Positions 17,563-26,240 of a stretch of DNA of 64,000 bases are shown piece after piece. Numbering within the stretch: the stretch's first letter is position 1; each line of letters opens with the position of its first letter. The translations under genes were made by a program, and so were the position numbers. Under the pieces are notes generated by a model, which saw only the letters and a list, made by a program, of their open reading frames with translations, did no database searches and was not told where the DNA came from. The stretch covers positions 124,001 to 188,000 of the forward strand of contig NZ_JASBQE010000005.1 in the NCBI RefSeq assembly GCF_029960785.1, read 5' to 3'. Source of the DNA: Polyangium sp. 15x6 (lineage in GTDB: Bacteria; Myxococcota_A; Polyangia; Polyangiales; Polyangiaceae).

Positions 17563-19503
17563 TCAGATGCCGTATTGGCGGAGCTTCTTGTGCAGGCCCT
17601 CGCGCGTGATGCCGAGGGTCTTGGCGGCGTTCGTCTTGTTGTTGTTGTGCTCGCGGAGGGCCTCGAGGAGCAGGTATTTCTCCACGACGTCCATCATGTC
17701 CTTGAGCGTGCCGCGCGCGACGCCGGCGCGGTTGACGAGGCCCTCGACCTGGCGGATTCGCGGGGAGAGGAGGTCGGGCGTGGCGAAGGCGCCGGGATCG
17801 AGCTGGATCACGATGCGCTGGACCTCGTTCTGGAGCTCGCGCACGTTGCCCGGCCAGTCGTAGGCCACCATGAGCTCCATCGCCTGCTGGCTGAAGCCGC
17901 CCACGTGCTTGCCGAGTTCCTCGGCGTAGCGCTGGAGGAAATGCGAGGCGAGCAGCGGGATGTCCTCGCGGCGCTCGCGGAGCGGCGGCAAGCGGAGCGG
18001 GAACTGGCTCAGGCGATAGTAGAGATCCTCGCGGAACCGGCCCTTCTTGACCTCTTCTTCGAGGTTTCGGTTCGTCGCGGTCACGATTCGCACGTTGACG
18101 TGCTTCGGGCTCGTGGCGCCGACGGGGCGGATCTCGCCCTCCTGCAAGGCGCGCAAGAGCTTCGATTGCAAGGAGAGGGGCGTCTCGGTGATCTCGTCGA
18201 GGAAGAGGGTGCCGCCGTCGGCGATCTCGAAGAGGCCCTTCTTGTCCTCGGTCGCGCCGGTGAACGAGCCCTTCTTGTGGCCGAAGAGCTCGCTCTCGAG
18301 GAGCGTCTCGGCGAGCGCGGCGCAGTTCTGCGCGACGAAGAGCTTGTCGCGGCGGTTCGAGCCGTAATGAATGCGCGCCGCCATGACCTCCTTGCCCGTG
18401 CCGGTCTCGCCTTCGAGCAGGACGGTGACGCGCGTGTTCACGACCTTCTGGATCTGCGCGAGGACACGCTGCATCGGCTCGCTCTGGCCGATGATGACGA
18501 CGTCCTTGCCGCCGCGGCGCTTCTCCTCGCGGCCCTTCAGGAAGGTGTTCTCCTTCTGCAGGCGCTCTTCGGCCGAGACGAGGCGCTTGATGAGGCGCGC
18601 GTTGGCGACGGCGAGCGAGGCGTTGTACGCGAGGACGCCGAGGAGCTCGACGTCATGCGCGTGGAGCATGCCGGGCGCGCTGCGGTTGTCGATCTGGAGG
18701 ACGCCGATGATGTCCTCGCCGCGGAAGAGAGGGACGCCGATGGTGCTGCGGATGGAGGCGCCCATGATGGACTCGGTGCGGCCGACGTCGGTGGGCGCGT
18801 CGGCCGCGAGGACGGCGGCGCGCTCCTTGACGACCTTGCGGTAGACGCTGCGCGCGACGGGCACGGGGCCACGCGGCGGGCCGGCCGCGCCGTTCGCGAG
18901 GCGCACGCGGGTCATGACGGGCACGTAGGCGGCGGCGCCGGGATCACGGCCGTCTTCGTCGTCGCGCAGGATGACGGTGGCGTGCGTCGCGCTCGGCACG
19001 AGGAAGAGCGATGCGTCGGCGACCTCGATGAGCACTTGATCGAGATCGCTGCCCGCGCCGATGCGCTTCTGCGCGGCGTAGAGCTTCGAGAGCAGGCCCG
19101 GGTCGCGCTCGATCGCCGCCGCGGCGGGGACGATCTCTTCGATGGGCTTGAGCTGCACGACGCGGGCTTTGTCGCCGTCGTCGGAGAGGGTGACGCGCAG
19201 CGCGGCCACGTTGTCGCCGGAGCCGAGCTCGACGATGTCGCCGGACTCGAGCTCGACGGGCCCGGTCTCGGGCGTCACGCGCTTGCGTTCTTCGCGACGC
19301 ACGAGGGTCGTGCCGTTCGTCGAGCGCAGGTCGTGCAGGGCGGCGCGATCGGCGCCGACGACGATGCGCGCGTGCTCCCCGGAGACGTGCTGGTCATCGA
19401 GCACGACGTCGTTCGAGGGAGCGCGCCCGATGCGAACGACCTCCTCGCCGACCTCGAAGGTTCGACCCGCAGCGATCCCCTGCGTTATCTCCAGCACGAG
19501 CAT
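17563..19503 (-). CDS. Sigma-54-dependent activator with FHA and GAF domains
   Basis: This 646-residue transcription activator has, in order, an FHA phosphothreonine-binding domain (residues 1-105, with GRAPSNDVVLDD, SGEHARI and LRSTNGT), a GAF sensor domain (about 150-315, ending GVLQIDNRSA), an AAA+ domain with Walker A GETGTGKE (365-372), GSFTGA (412-417) and Walker B GGTLFLDE (430-437), and a Fis-type helix-turn-helix at the C terminus. The FHA domain suggests control by a Ser/Thr kinase, as in the Myxococcus enhancer-binding proteins. The sigma-54 contact motif is GSFTGA in place of the common GAFTGA. The ATG at 19503 starts directly at the FHA strand; an in-frame extension to 19548 adds 15 unlikely residues. 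Targets are unknown. Confidence 0.92.
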   Translation of the reverse strand: MLVLEITQGIAAGRTFEVGEEVVRIGRAPSNDVVLDDQHVSGEHARIVVGADRAALHDLRSTNGTTLVRREERKRVTPETGPVELESGDIVELGSGDNVAALRVTLSDDGDKARVVQLKPIEEIVPAAAAIERDPGLLSKLYAAQKRIGAGSDLDQVLIEVADASLFLVPSATHATVILRDDEDGRDPGAAAYVPVMTRVRLANGAAGPPRGPVPVARSVYRKVVKERAAVLAADAPTDVGRTESIMGASIRSTIGVPLFRGEDIIGVLQIDNRSAPGMLHAHDVELLGVLAYNASLAVANARLIKRLVSAEERLQKENTFLKGREEKRRGGKDVVIIGQSEPMQRVLAQIQKVVNTRVTVLLEGETGTGKEVMAARIHYGSNRRDKLFVAQNCAALAETLLESELFGHKKGSFTGATEDKKGLFEIADGGTLFLDEITETPLSLQSKLLRALQEGEIRPVGATSPKHVNVRIVTATNRNLEEEVKKGRFREDLYYRLSQFPLRLPPLRERREDIPLLASHFLQRYAEELGKHVGGFSQQAMELMVAYDWPGNVRELQNEVQRIVIQLDPGAFATPDLLSPRIRQVEGLVNRAGVARGTLKDMMDVVEKYLLLEALREHNNNKTNAAKTLGITREGLHKKLRQYGI

Positions 19504-19557
19504 AAAGCGGCGGGATACTACGCCTGGATTCGCCTGGCCGAAGAACAAAACCCTTCG

Positions 19558-19620
19558 AAAAACAAAGCCCCACGGGCTTCGAAAAACAAAACCCCCCTCT
19601 CCCGGCGGGAGAAGGGGGTT
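19558..19620 (-). terminator. Two tandem intrinsic-terminator-like hairpins
   Basis: Read leftward after the HEAT-like lipoprotein gene, a hairpin at 19591-19620 (CCCCTTCTCCC...GGGAGAGGGG, one bulge) is followed by TTTTGTTTTT. A second hairpin at 19567-19577 (GCCC GTG GGGC) is followed by TTTGTTTTT. Both give the stem-plus-T layout expected for termination on the minus strand. The CTCTCCC/GGGAGAG core recurs at 49587-49611. Confidence 0.65.
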
Positions 19621-19640
19621 GGGGGGTGTGGGCGCTCGGC

Positions 19641-21416
19641 CTACTGGCCGCGCGCGTTCAAGCGGTAGATGACCGTCTTGAAGGGGTTGACCGCGGCGAT
19701 CTTGTTGCTGTCCTTCGTCGCCTCGGCCTCGTCGACCATCTTCTGGAGCTGGCCCGCGATCGTCGCGTCGCCCTTCGCCGAGCGGCGGTCGATCACCTGC
19801 ACCGAGATGTACTTCCCGGCCGCGTTCGTGATCTTCGGCAGGAGCTCGACGAGCTTCGGCCGCGCGGCGTCGCCGCCGAGCACGCCGACCATGTACGCGC
19901 TCTTCATGCCGATGAACTGCTTGTCACCGACGTGCGAGTTCGGATCCGCGAGCTTGCCGTAGTAGCAGTCGAGCTTGTCGCCGCACTCCTTCAGCAGCTC
20001 CGTGGCCATCTTGTATTCCTTCTCGTAGCCCTTGCCGAGCGTCGAAGGCTTGCCATCGGGGCCGTTGATCTTCGAGTTGAAGAGCTTGTCGACCTCGGGG
20101 ATCTGGTCGGCCTTCATGAGCTTCATCGCCGTGAGCAGCGTCGCGGCGCGCATCGGCTCGAGATCGGCGTCCTCGCCCTTCGCGTCGAGCGCGTTCTTCA
20201 CCATCCAGGGCACGAGGCTCGCGTCGAAGAGGTAACCCATCGTCTCGAGGAGCTGATCACGCGCGCCGACGCCGGGCGGGATCGTCATCGTGATCGAGGT
20301 CTTCTCGTAGACGCCCTGCACCGCCTTGAGCGCCGGCTCCGAGGTCGGCAGCTTGAGCAGCTCGCGGGCGATGACGACCTTGCCCGTGTCGTCGGCCTTG
20401 CCGATCGTGTCGATCATCGGCTGCACGGCCTCCTCGCGGCCGATGCTGCCGAGGATGAGCGCGGCGGGCGCGACGTGCGCCGTATCGGCCTGCTTCGTCG
20501 CGGCCTCGGGCACCTTGCCGTCCTCGCCCTTGTTCGCGAGGAGGTACTCCTCCTTCGCGTACTTCACGAGATCCGCGTCGGCGCCCTGGAGCAGCTTCAC
20601 CGTCGGCTCGATCGAGGGCTTGCCGATCTTGATGAGCGCGTAGATCGCCGTCGCCTGCGCGTCCGCCTTCGTGGGCGACAGGACGATCTTGACGAGCGGC
20701 TGCACCGCCTTCGCGCTCTTCAGCTGGCCGAGGATTTCGGCGCAGGTGATCTGCCAGTAGAACTGGTCCTTGAGGACGTTGATGTCCTTGCGGTCGGCGA
20801 TCGGAACCTCGATCTTCTTGATGCAGTCGCCTTCCCACGAGGGCTCGGCGAGCTCGAGCAGCGCGTCGTGCACGTCGCGCGTGATGAGCGAGGCCTTGGG
20901 CTTCGAGTGGCGCAGCTTCGAGAACGCCTCGAAGAGCGGGCCCGCCGCCTCCTTCGCCTTCATCGGGCCGACGCCGCGCGCCGCGGCGCGCACGTCTTCT
21001 TCCGTGCTGTCGGGCTTGTAGTCCTTGAGCGTCTTGATGAGGCACGGCGCGCCGCGGGGATCACGCGCGTCGGAGAGGAACTTGACGACCTTCGACTGCG
21101 TCTTCTCGTCGAGATCGCCGCCCGCGCAGATCTGCGACATCGGCTCGACGATCTTGTCGAGCAGCGGCTTGACGTTCGGACCGTTCCTGTCCTTGTTGTC
21201 CTTCGTCATCGCGTCTTCGAAGAACTGGACGAGGCGGCTCACGGCAGGCACGCGCGTGGCCGGATCCTGGAGCTTCTTGACGTGCGTTGCGGGGTCGTTC
21301 TCGTCCCCCCCACAGCCAACGACGGCGCTCGTGGCGACGGTCACCCCCGAGGCGACGACGGCCCCCAAGAGGAGCGAGCGAAGGGTGGGGTAAATTCGGC
21401 GTGCAGTGCGGAACAT
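19641..21416 (-). CDS. HEAT-like helical repeat lipoprotein
   Basis: The 591-residue precursor has a hydrophobic signal peptide and lipobox VVGC (Cys about residue 35). The rest is almost wholly alpha-helical and shows repeated units such as 'AVQPLVKIVLSPTKADAQATAIYALIKIGK' parts and 'SIEPTVKLLQ', typical of HEAT/armadillo-type scaffolds. Four or more cysteines are spread through it. HEAT lipoproteins are common on myxobacterial envelopes and serve as protein-binding scaffolds, but this one has no known partner. The start at 21416 is set by GGAGGAAGAC upstream and by the signal peptide; a longer in-frame reading to 21506 is rejected. The gene is alone, followed by terminators. Confidence 0.8.
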   Translation of the reverse strand: MFRTARRIYPTLRSLLLGAVVASGVTVATSAVVGCGGDENDPATHVKKLQDPATRVPAVSRLVQFFEDAMTKDNKDRNGPNVKPLLDKIVEPMSQICAGGDLDEKTQSKVVKFLSDARDPRGAPCLIKTLKDYKPDSTEEDVRAAARGVGPMKAKEAAGPLFEAFSKLRHSKPKASLITRDVHDALLELAEPSWEGDCIKKIEVPIADRKDINVLKDQFYWQITCAEILGQLKSAKAVQPLVKIVLSPTKADAQATAIYALIKIGKPSIEPTVKLLQGADADLVKYAKEEYLLANKGEDGKVPEAATKQADTAHVAPAALILGSIGREEAVQPMIDTIGKADDTGKVVIARELLKLPTSEPALKAVQGVYEKTSITMTIPPGVGARDQLLETMGYLFDASLVPWMVKNALDAKGEDADLEPMRAATLLTAMKLMKADQIPEVDKLFNSKINGPDGKPSTLGKGYEKEYKMATELLKECGDKLDCYYGKLADPNSHVGDKQFIGMKSAYMVGVLGGDAARPKLVELLPKITNAAGKYISVQVIDRRSAKGDATIAGQLQKMVDEAEATKDSNKIAAVNPFKTVIYRLNARGQ

Positions 21417-21659
21417 GTCTTCCTCCGGCGTTCCCTCAGAAGCGGCCTTGGCACGGCGGGCGTGCGCTGGATGGGTCCCAGATGCCCCCCGCATCACGAC
21501 GACCACGGTGCCACTAGCGAGCGGAAACGAATGACAACGCGATGCCGAAGACCAGCGGGCCGCGTTCCCCGGAGGGCCAAGTCCCCCGGATGACTGAAGA
21601 AAGCGACCCAGCTCGCCTGCGATCTCGGGTCCGCACGCTATTCGTGGTCGCTCGACGTG

Positions 21660-22502
21660 TCAACGAACCCGCGAAAGCGCGAGCGCTCGGCGCAGCCCCA
21701 GCGCAAACAAACGGTCAGGCATCACACCGCGTAGGGTCGTCATCGCGAAACCATCGCGACCCACGATCGTCCGGAACGGGGGATAGGGCTCGCCGACGAG
21801 GCGCATGATGGTGCGACCCACCTCGTCCGGAGGCGGCGCGCGCCGAGCGCCGCCGATCGCGAGATCCTCGATCCTGCGGATGAGCGCGCCGTAAGGGCCC
21901 TCGTCGGCGACGTGCGCGCCGCGCTTCAGGTTCTCGAAGAAGATCGGCGTGCGGAACGTGCCGGGCGCGACGACGAGGACATCGATGCCGAAGGGCTCGA
22001 GCTCCCAGCGCAGCGCCTCGCTGAAGCCCTCCACGGCGTGCTTCGTCGCCGCGTAGATCGAGAGGCACGGCATGGCCACGCGGCCCGAGGTGCTCGACAC
22101 GTTGAGGATGCGGCCGCGGCCGGCGCCGCGCATCGACGGGAGGATCGCGCGCGTGGTCGCCATGAGCCCGAGGACGTTGGTCTCGAGCTGGAGGCGCACG
22201 TCGTCTTCGGATTGCTCCTCGAAGGGGCCGCCGATCGCGATCCCCGCGTTGTTGACGAGCGCGAAGAAGGGCCCGTACTTCAGGACGAGCTCGCGGATCT
22301 TGTCGCCCGCGCCGGGCGAGGTCACGTCGAGCTGCTCGACGTCGACCGTCACGCCGCGTGCCTTGGCGGCCCTCTCGAGGGCTTCGCGCCGGTCGAGATC
22401 GCGCATCGTCGCCACGACCTTGTGCCCCGCCGCCGCGCACTCGACGGCCGCGGACAACCCAATGCCGCTCGACGTCCCCGTGATCAGGACAAGCTTGCTC
22501 AC
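21660..22502 (-). CDS. Short-chain dehydrogenase/reductase
   Basis: This 280-residue classical SDR has the cofactor motif TGTSSGIG (residues 8-15), NNAG at about 84-87, the catalytic serine in NVSSTSG, and the Tyr-x3-Lys motif in YAATK. Arg31-like residues after the second strand suggest NADP preference. It starts with GTG at 22502, which fits the N-terminal 'SKLVLITGTSSGIG'. It is the last gene of a four-gene leftward operon after the FAD oxidoreductase, 11 bases away. The C-terminal 60 residues resemble the SDRs that accept lipophilic alcohols, but the substrate is not known. Confidence 0.9.
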   Translation of the reverse strand: MSKLVLITGTSSGIGLSAAVECAAAGHKVVATMRDLDRREALERAAKARGVTVDVEQLDVTSPGAGDKIRELVLKYGPFFALVNNAGIAIGGPFEEQSEDDVRLQLETNVLGLMATTRAILPSMRGAGRGRILNVSSTSGRVAMPCLSIYAATKHAVEGFSEALRWELEPFGIDVLVVAPGTFRTPIFFENLKRGAHVADEGPYGALIRRIEDLAIGGARRAPPPDEVGRTIMRLVGEPYPPFRTIVGRDGFAMTTLRGVMPDRLFALGLRRALALSRVR

Positions 22503-22513
22503 GGCCGTTGAGT

Positions 22514-23662
22514 TTAGCCGATGATCATCGATTCGGAGAGCAACTTGCCCTCGGCGAACCTGCGCAGGTTCCAGCGGTCGAAGAGCGGCAGCTTCGTGCC
22601 CTCGGCGATGTGCTGCGCGAGGAGCTTGCCCATCACGGGCGCCATCATGAAGCCGTGGCCCATGAAGCCCGAGGCCTGGTAGAAGTTTTCGATCGCATCG
22701 ACCTCGCCGACGATGGGGTTCGCGTCGGGCGTGAGGTCGTAACAGCCCGCCCACTGGCGCAGGACCTTGACCCGGCCGAGCAGAGGGACCGTAGCCGTGA
22801 GGGCGCGCGCGTAGAGCGCGAGGAAGCGGTGGGACGAGCCCATGTCGAGGCCCTCGGGGACGTCCTCGTTGGAGATGCCTCCGACGATCTCGCCGCGCAT
22901 CGACTGCGAGAAGTACAGGCCGTTCGAGAGGTCCGCGACGAGCGGCTTGAGCCAGGGCTTGAGCGGCTCGGTCGAGCAGATCTCGTGGCGGTGCGGGCGG
23001 TTCGGGAGCTTCACGTCGAGCATCGCCGCGAGGATCGGGCTCCACGCGCCGCAGGCGTTGACGACGCGGTTCGTCCGGATGACGCCCTTGTTCGTCACGA
23101 CGCCCTCGATGCGCGAGCCGCGCGTCTCGAAGCCCGTGACCTCGGTGAAGGTCTCGATGTCGACGCCGAGCTTCTGCGCGCACTCGGCGTAGCCCCAGAC
23201 GAACGGCCACGGGAAGACGACGGCGTCGTCGGGGTTGTAGCTCGCGAGCAGGACGCCCTCGACGTCGAGCTCGGGCACGATGCGCTTGGCCTCTTTGGGT
23301 TCGAGCAGGCGCGTCGCGAGGCCACACTCGTTCTGCACGCGCACGCTCTTCTCGAGGTTCTTCTGCGCGCGCTCGTTCCGGACGAGGAAGAGGTAGCCGC
23401 CCTGGCGGAACCAGACGTTGATCTTCATCTCGGCCGCGAAATCGCGGCACATGCGGATGCTCTCCTGCATGAGCCGGATGTTCTCTTCGCTGCCGAACTG
23501 GGCCCGCACGCCGCCGCCGTTGCGGCCGCTCGCGCCGCCGCAGAGGTAGCCCTTCTCGACGACGACCGTGTCCGTGATGCCGTGGTTCTTCGCGAGGTGC
23601 CAGGCGACGGACAGGCCCATGATCCCGCCCCCCACGATCACCACGCTGGCTCGGTCGCGCAT
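22514..23662 (-). CDS. FAD-dependent oxidoreductase, DAO family
   Basis: This 382-residue protein has an N-terminal FAD-binding Rossmann motif VVIVGGGIMG (residues 7-16) followed by 'GGASGRNGGGVRAQFG', as in sarcosine oxidase, glycine oxidase and the beta subunit of heterotetrameric sarcosine oxidase. Near the C terminus 'GCYDLTPDANPIVGE' and 'GFMGHGFMMAPVMG' fit the family. Such enzymes oxidise secondary amines or N-methyl amino acids with O2 or another acceptor. It lies third in the operon, 12 bases after the phosphatase gene. It is probably cytoplasmic. The exact substrate cannot be told. Confidence 0.9.
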   Translation of the reverse strand: MRDRASVVIVGGGIMGLSVAWHLAKNHGITDTVVVEKGYLCGGASGRNGGGVRAQFGSEENIRLMQESIRMCRDFAAEMKINVWFRQGGYLFLVRNERAQKNLEKSVRVQNECGLATRLLEPKEAKRIVPELDVEGVLLASYNPDDAVVFPWPFVWGYAECAQKLGVDIETFTEVTGFETRGSRIEGVVTNKGVIRTNRVVNACGAWSPILAAMLDVKLPNRPHRHEICSTEPLKPWLKPLVADLSNGLYFSQSMRGEIVGGISNEDVPEGLDMGSSHRFLALYARALTATVPLLGRVKVLRQWAGCYDLTPDANPIVGEVDAIENFYQASGFMGHGFMMAPVMGKLLAQHIAEGTKLPLFDRWNLRRFAEGKLLSESMIIG

Positions 23663-23674
23663 GGTACGCGGAGC

Positions 23675-24514
23675 TTAGCTCAAAGCCGAGATGGCTTCGA
23701 TCACGGTGTCGTAGAGCGCCGCGTTCGTCGCGACGAGGCCGTTTTCGAGCTGCAGCCCGCCGTAGGCGTAGTCGATCGGCGCGCCGTCGAGGTCCGAGAA
23801 GCGGCCGCCTGCGGCGACGAGGATCGCCTCGGGGCCGCACGTGTCCCAGAGCTTCGCGCCGGTGCCGCCGTGTACGTAAATCTCGGCTTCTCCGGTGCTG
23901 ACGCGCGCGACCTTCACCCCCACGGATCCGCACGGGACGATTCGCCGCACGCCGAGCCGCTGGGCGAACGGCTCGACCAGGCGCGGGCGGTGCGAGCGCG
24001 AGACCATCATCGTGGCCTTCGAGGGATCCCCCTGATCGGAGACACGAAGCGGGCGGCGCGCGCCGTCCGGGCCTTCGACGAAGGCGACGGATGAGGTGCC
24101 GACGCGGCCGCAGAGCGCCTCGCCCGACTCGGGCATGACGACCACGCCGAGGGTCGCGCGGCCGCTGACGGCGAGGCCGATCATCACGGCGAACTCGGGG
24201 TTCCGATCGGCGAACTCGCGCGTGCCGTCGAGGGGATCGACGAAGAAGACGCGGTCGTTCTGGACCATCCTCCGCGCCTCGGCCGCGGTCTCCGGCGGGG
24301 TCTCCTCGGCGATGATCGGGACGCCGGGGAACTTCTCGGTGAGGCGCGCGCAGATGAGCGTGTTCGCCTCTCGATCGGCGCGCGTGACCGGATCGTTCGG
24401 GCCCTTCATCTCGACGGCGAATGCCGTCCGGTAGACCGCGCGGACGATCTCCGCTGCTTCGCGGGCGATGGCCAGAACGGTCAAAAGCTCCGTGTCCATG
24501 CTGGCGCTTTCCAT
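23675..24514 (-). CDS. Inositol monophosphatase-family phosphatase, CysQ-like
   Basis: This 279-residue member of the Mg2+-dependent, lithium-sensitive phosphatase family shows the metal sites: IIAEETPP (about residues 66-73), DPLDGTREF (about 93-101) and 'WDTCGPEAILVAAGG' near residue 223. The WDTCGPEAI form and the overall length fit the CysQ/3'(2'),5'-bisphosphate nucleotidase subgroup, which removes a phosphate from PAP made in sulfur metabolism. Inositol-phosphate hydrolysis remains possible. ATG at 24514 has GGAG seven bases upstream; a second ATG lies five codons later. It is second in the operon, 21 bases after the aldo/keto reductase gene. Confidence 0.85.
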   Translation of the reverse strand: MESASMDTELLTVLAIAREAAEIVRAVYRTAFAVEMKGPNDPVTRADREANTLICARLTEKFPGVPIIAEETPPETAAEARRMVQNDRVFFVDPLDGTREFADRNPEFAVMIGLAVSGRATLGVVVMPESGEALCGRVGTSSVAFVEGPDGARRPLRVSDQGDPSKATMMVSRSHRPRLVEPFAQRLGVRRIVPCGSVGVKVARVSTGEAEIYVHGGTGAKLWDTCGPEAILVAAGGRFSDLDGAPIDYAYGGLQLENGLVATNAALYDTVIEAISALS

Positions 24515-24535
24515 GGTGTCTCCGCGCGGGCTCCG

Positions 24536-25477
24536 TCAGATCTCGACGCCCACGGCCTTGAGCCGCGCGGCGAGCTCGACCATGACCGTGTCCTTGAGGT
24601 ACGGCGGTTCGCCCGCCTCGCGCTCGAGCTGATCGAACTGCGCGACCGAGCGAGGGCCGAGGATCGCCGAGGAGACGAGCTGGTTCGCCAGGACGAACCG
24701 GAGCGCCACCGAGCGGAGCGTGCCGACGTCCTCGGCCTTGGAGAAGGGGCGCAGCGCGCCGAGCTGCTCGATGCGCTTGGCGAGTTCCTTCTGGCTCCAA
24801 CGATCGGCGCGATGGTCGCCTGCGTAGAACTCACGCTCGGGGCTCCAGTGGCCGGTGAGCAGGCCGTGAGCGAGGACGCTCCGCGCGAGGACGCCGACGC
24901 CGTGCTCCTTCACGTCTGCGGAGAGCGCGTGGAGATCCTTGGCGATGAAAACGTTGTAGGCGAGCTCGAGGACCTTGGCGCCGGCGCGGATCGCGGCGCG
25001 GCCGACCTCCACCGAGCCGGCACTCACGCCCCAGGCGCGTACGAGCCCGCGCTCTTCGAGCTCCTTCATGAACGCGACCGTCTCGGAGCGCCCGAGCGCG
25101 TGCTCGGTAGGGTTGTGCAGGAGCACGACGTCGAGCGGGCTGCGATCGAGCCGCTCGCGCGAGCGCTCGAAGGCGACGCGCAGGTAGCTCGGATCGAAGC
25201 GCTTCTGCGCGGGCGAGGCTTCGAGGTCGGTGCCGATCTTCGTGACGACGTAGGTCTTGTCCTTCGGCAGGCGCGCGCCGAGCTTCTTCTCCATCGCGCC
25301 GCGGCCGTAGACGTCGGCGGTGTCGAAGAGGTTCACGCCGGAGGCGACGGCGCGATCGAGGACACGATCGACCTCGGGCAAGACGACCGGCCCGTAGCCG
25401 TCGCCGGAGAGCCCCCACGTACCGAGCCCGAGCTCGGAGACTTCGAGGGAGGTTTTGCCGAGAGGCCGCTTTCGCAC
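24536..25477 (-). CDS. Aldo/keto reductase
   Basis: This 313-residue protein shows the aldo/keto reductase barrel signatures: DTADVYGRG with the catalytic Asp and Tyr, VVTKIG with the catalytic Lys, and VVLLHNP with the His of the tetrad. A second NADPH-binding patch lies near 'SSAILGPRSVAQFDQL'. The start is GTG at 25477, giving MRKRPLGKTSLEVSELGLG, the normal opening of this family. An ATG ten bases upstream is in another frame. This is the first gene of the four-gene operon that runs to 21660. The substrate is unknown; the operon pairs two NAD(P)-dependent and one FAD-dependent oxidoreductase with a phosphatase. Confidence 0.9.
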   Translation of the reverse strand: MRKRPLGKTSLEVSELGLGTWGLSGDGYGPVVLPEVDRVLDRAVASGVNLFDTADVYGRGAMEKKLGARLPKDKTYVVTKIGTDLEASPAQKRFDPSYLRVAFERSRERLDRSPLDVVLLHNPTEHALGRSETVAFMKELEERGLVRAWGVSAGSVEVGRAAIRAGAKVLELAYNVFIAKDLHALSADVKEHGVGVLARSVLAHGLLTGHWSPEREFYAGDHRADRWSQKELAKRIEQLGALRPFSKAEDVGTLRSVALRFVLANQLVSSAILGPRSVAQFDQLEREAGEPPYLKDTVMVELAARLKAVGVEI

Positions 25478-25592
25478 GGGCCTGCATTTACAACGTACGG
25501 CGGTGTCCGTCCATCGTGCATGGCGCGAGGGCGCGCCTGCGCCGGGCTCCCGATCGAGCCGCCCCGGAACCAGGGAGGTTTACGAGGGAACC

Positions 25593-26222
25593 ATGGCGAA
25601 GGAGCCGTTTTTCGCGTCGAGGACGGAGGGGGAGAAAACCTCCGGAGGTCGGGATGTGGAGGCGGCGGAGGGCGCACACAAAGCGCTCGAGCTCGTCGCG
25701 CTGCGTGGCACCGAGGTGCTCGGCGTGCGCCACGTGCTCGATGGCGGCGCGTGCTGGATCGGGCAGGCCCCGGAGTCGATCGCGAGGATCCCGATGGTCG
25801 AATACGGAGGTCACGCCGCCGTCGTGGCCGAGGTCAAGGAGGGGCAGTTCATGCTCCACGTGCCCCCGCGCGCGAGAGGACGAACGCATGGAAAAGATGG
25901 GCTCGGCCGCCTCGTGACGGGGCCCGTGTCGCTCGAAGTGGAGGAGGGCGATCGGGCGGTGATCGTGCTCGGGCCGGTGCAGATCCGCGCGCGGCTCGTG
26001 GCGATCGAGGCGTCGGGCAAGGAGCGGGTGCGGATCCCGAACGAGACGCGTCGCCTGCTCACCGTGATGGGCGCGCTCTACGTGACGGCGCTCGCGCTCT
26101 GCGCGGCGATCGCGCCCGCGCGGCCCGAGCGGCTCGCGAACGGGTCGATCCGGCGGGCGATCGCGACGGTGACGGAGAGCGTGGCGAGCGTGAACACGAC
26201 GCAAGAGTTCCCGCGCCCGTGA
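25593..26222 (+). CDS. Unknown protein with one C-terminal membrane segment
   Basis: This 209-residue protein has residues 30-150 predicted as mainly beta-strand ('LELVALRGTEVLGVRHVLDG', 'VEEGDRAVIVLGPVQIRARLV'). This layout recalls an FHA-like or sandwich domain seen ahead of TonB-like segments in myxobacterial motility proteins, but no diagnostic motif is present. A hydrophobic stretch at about residues 157-172 (LTVMGALYVTALALCAAIA) should anchor it in the inner membrane. GGGAGG and GAGGG lie upstream of the ATG at 25593. It is divergent from the redox operon and convergent with the large membrane protein 18 bases away. The function is unknown. Confidence 0.65.
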   Translation: MAKEPFFASRTEGEKTSGGRDVEAAEGAHKALELVALRGTEVLGVRHVLDGGACWIGQAPESIARIPMVEYGGHAAVVAEVKEGQFMLHVPPRARGRTHGKDGLGRLVTGPVSLEVEEGDRAVIVLGPVQIRARLVAIEASGKERVRIPNETRRLLTVMGALYVTALALCAAIAPARPERLANGSIRRAIATVTESVASVNTTQEFPRP

Positions 26223-26240
26223 TCCGCGGAGGCAGGCGCG

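Noticed and set aside
17536-19668. 710-codon plus-strand open frame opposite the sigma-54 activator
   Set aside because: Shadow of the activator caused by high GC; no motif, and the real gene has all AAA+ and FHA motifs.
22508-24094. 528-codon plus-strand frame across the redox operon
   Set aside because: Antisense of the FAD oxidoreductase and phosphatase genes, with biased composition and no domains.
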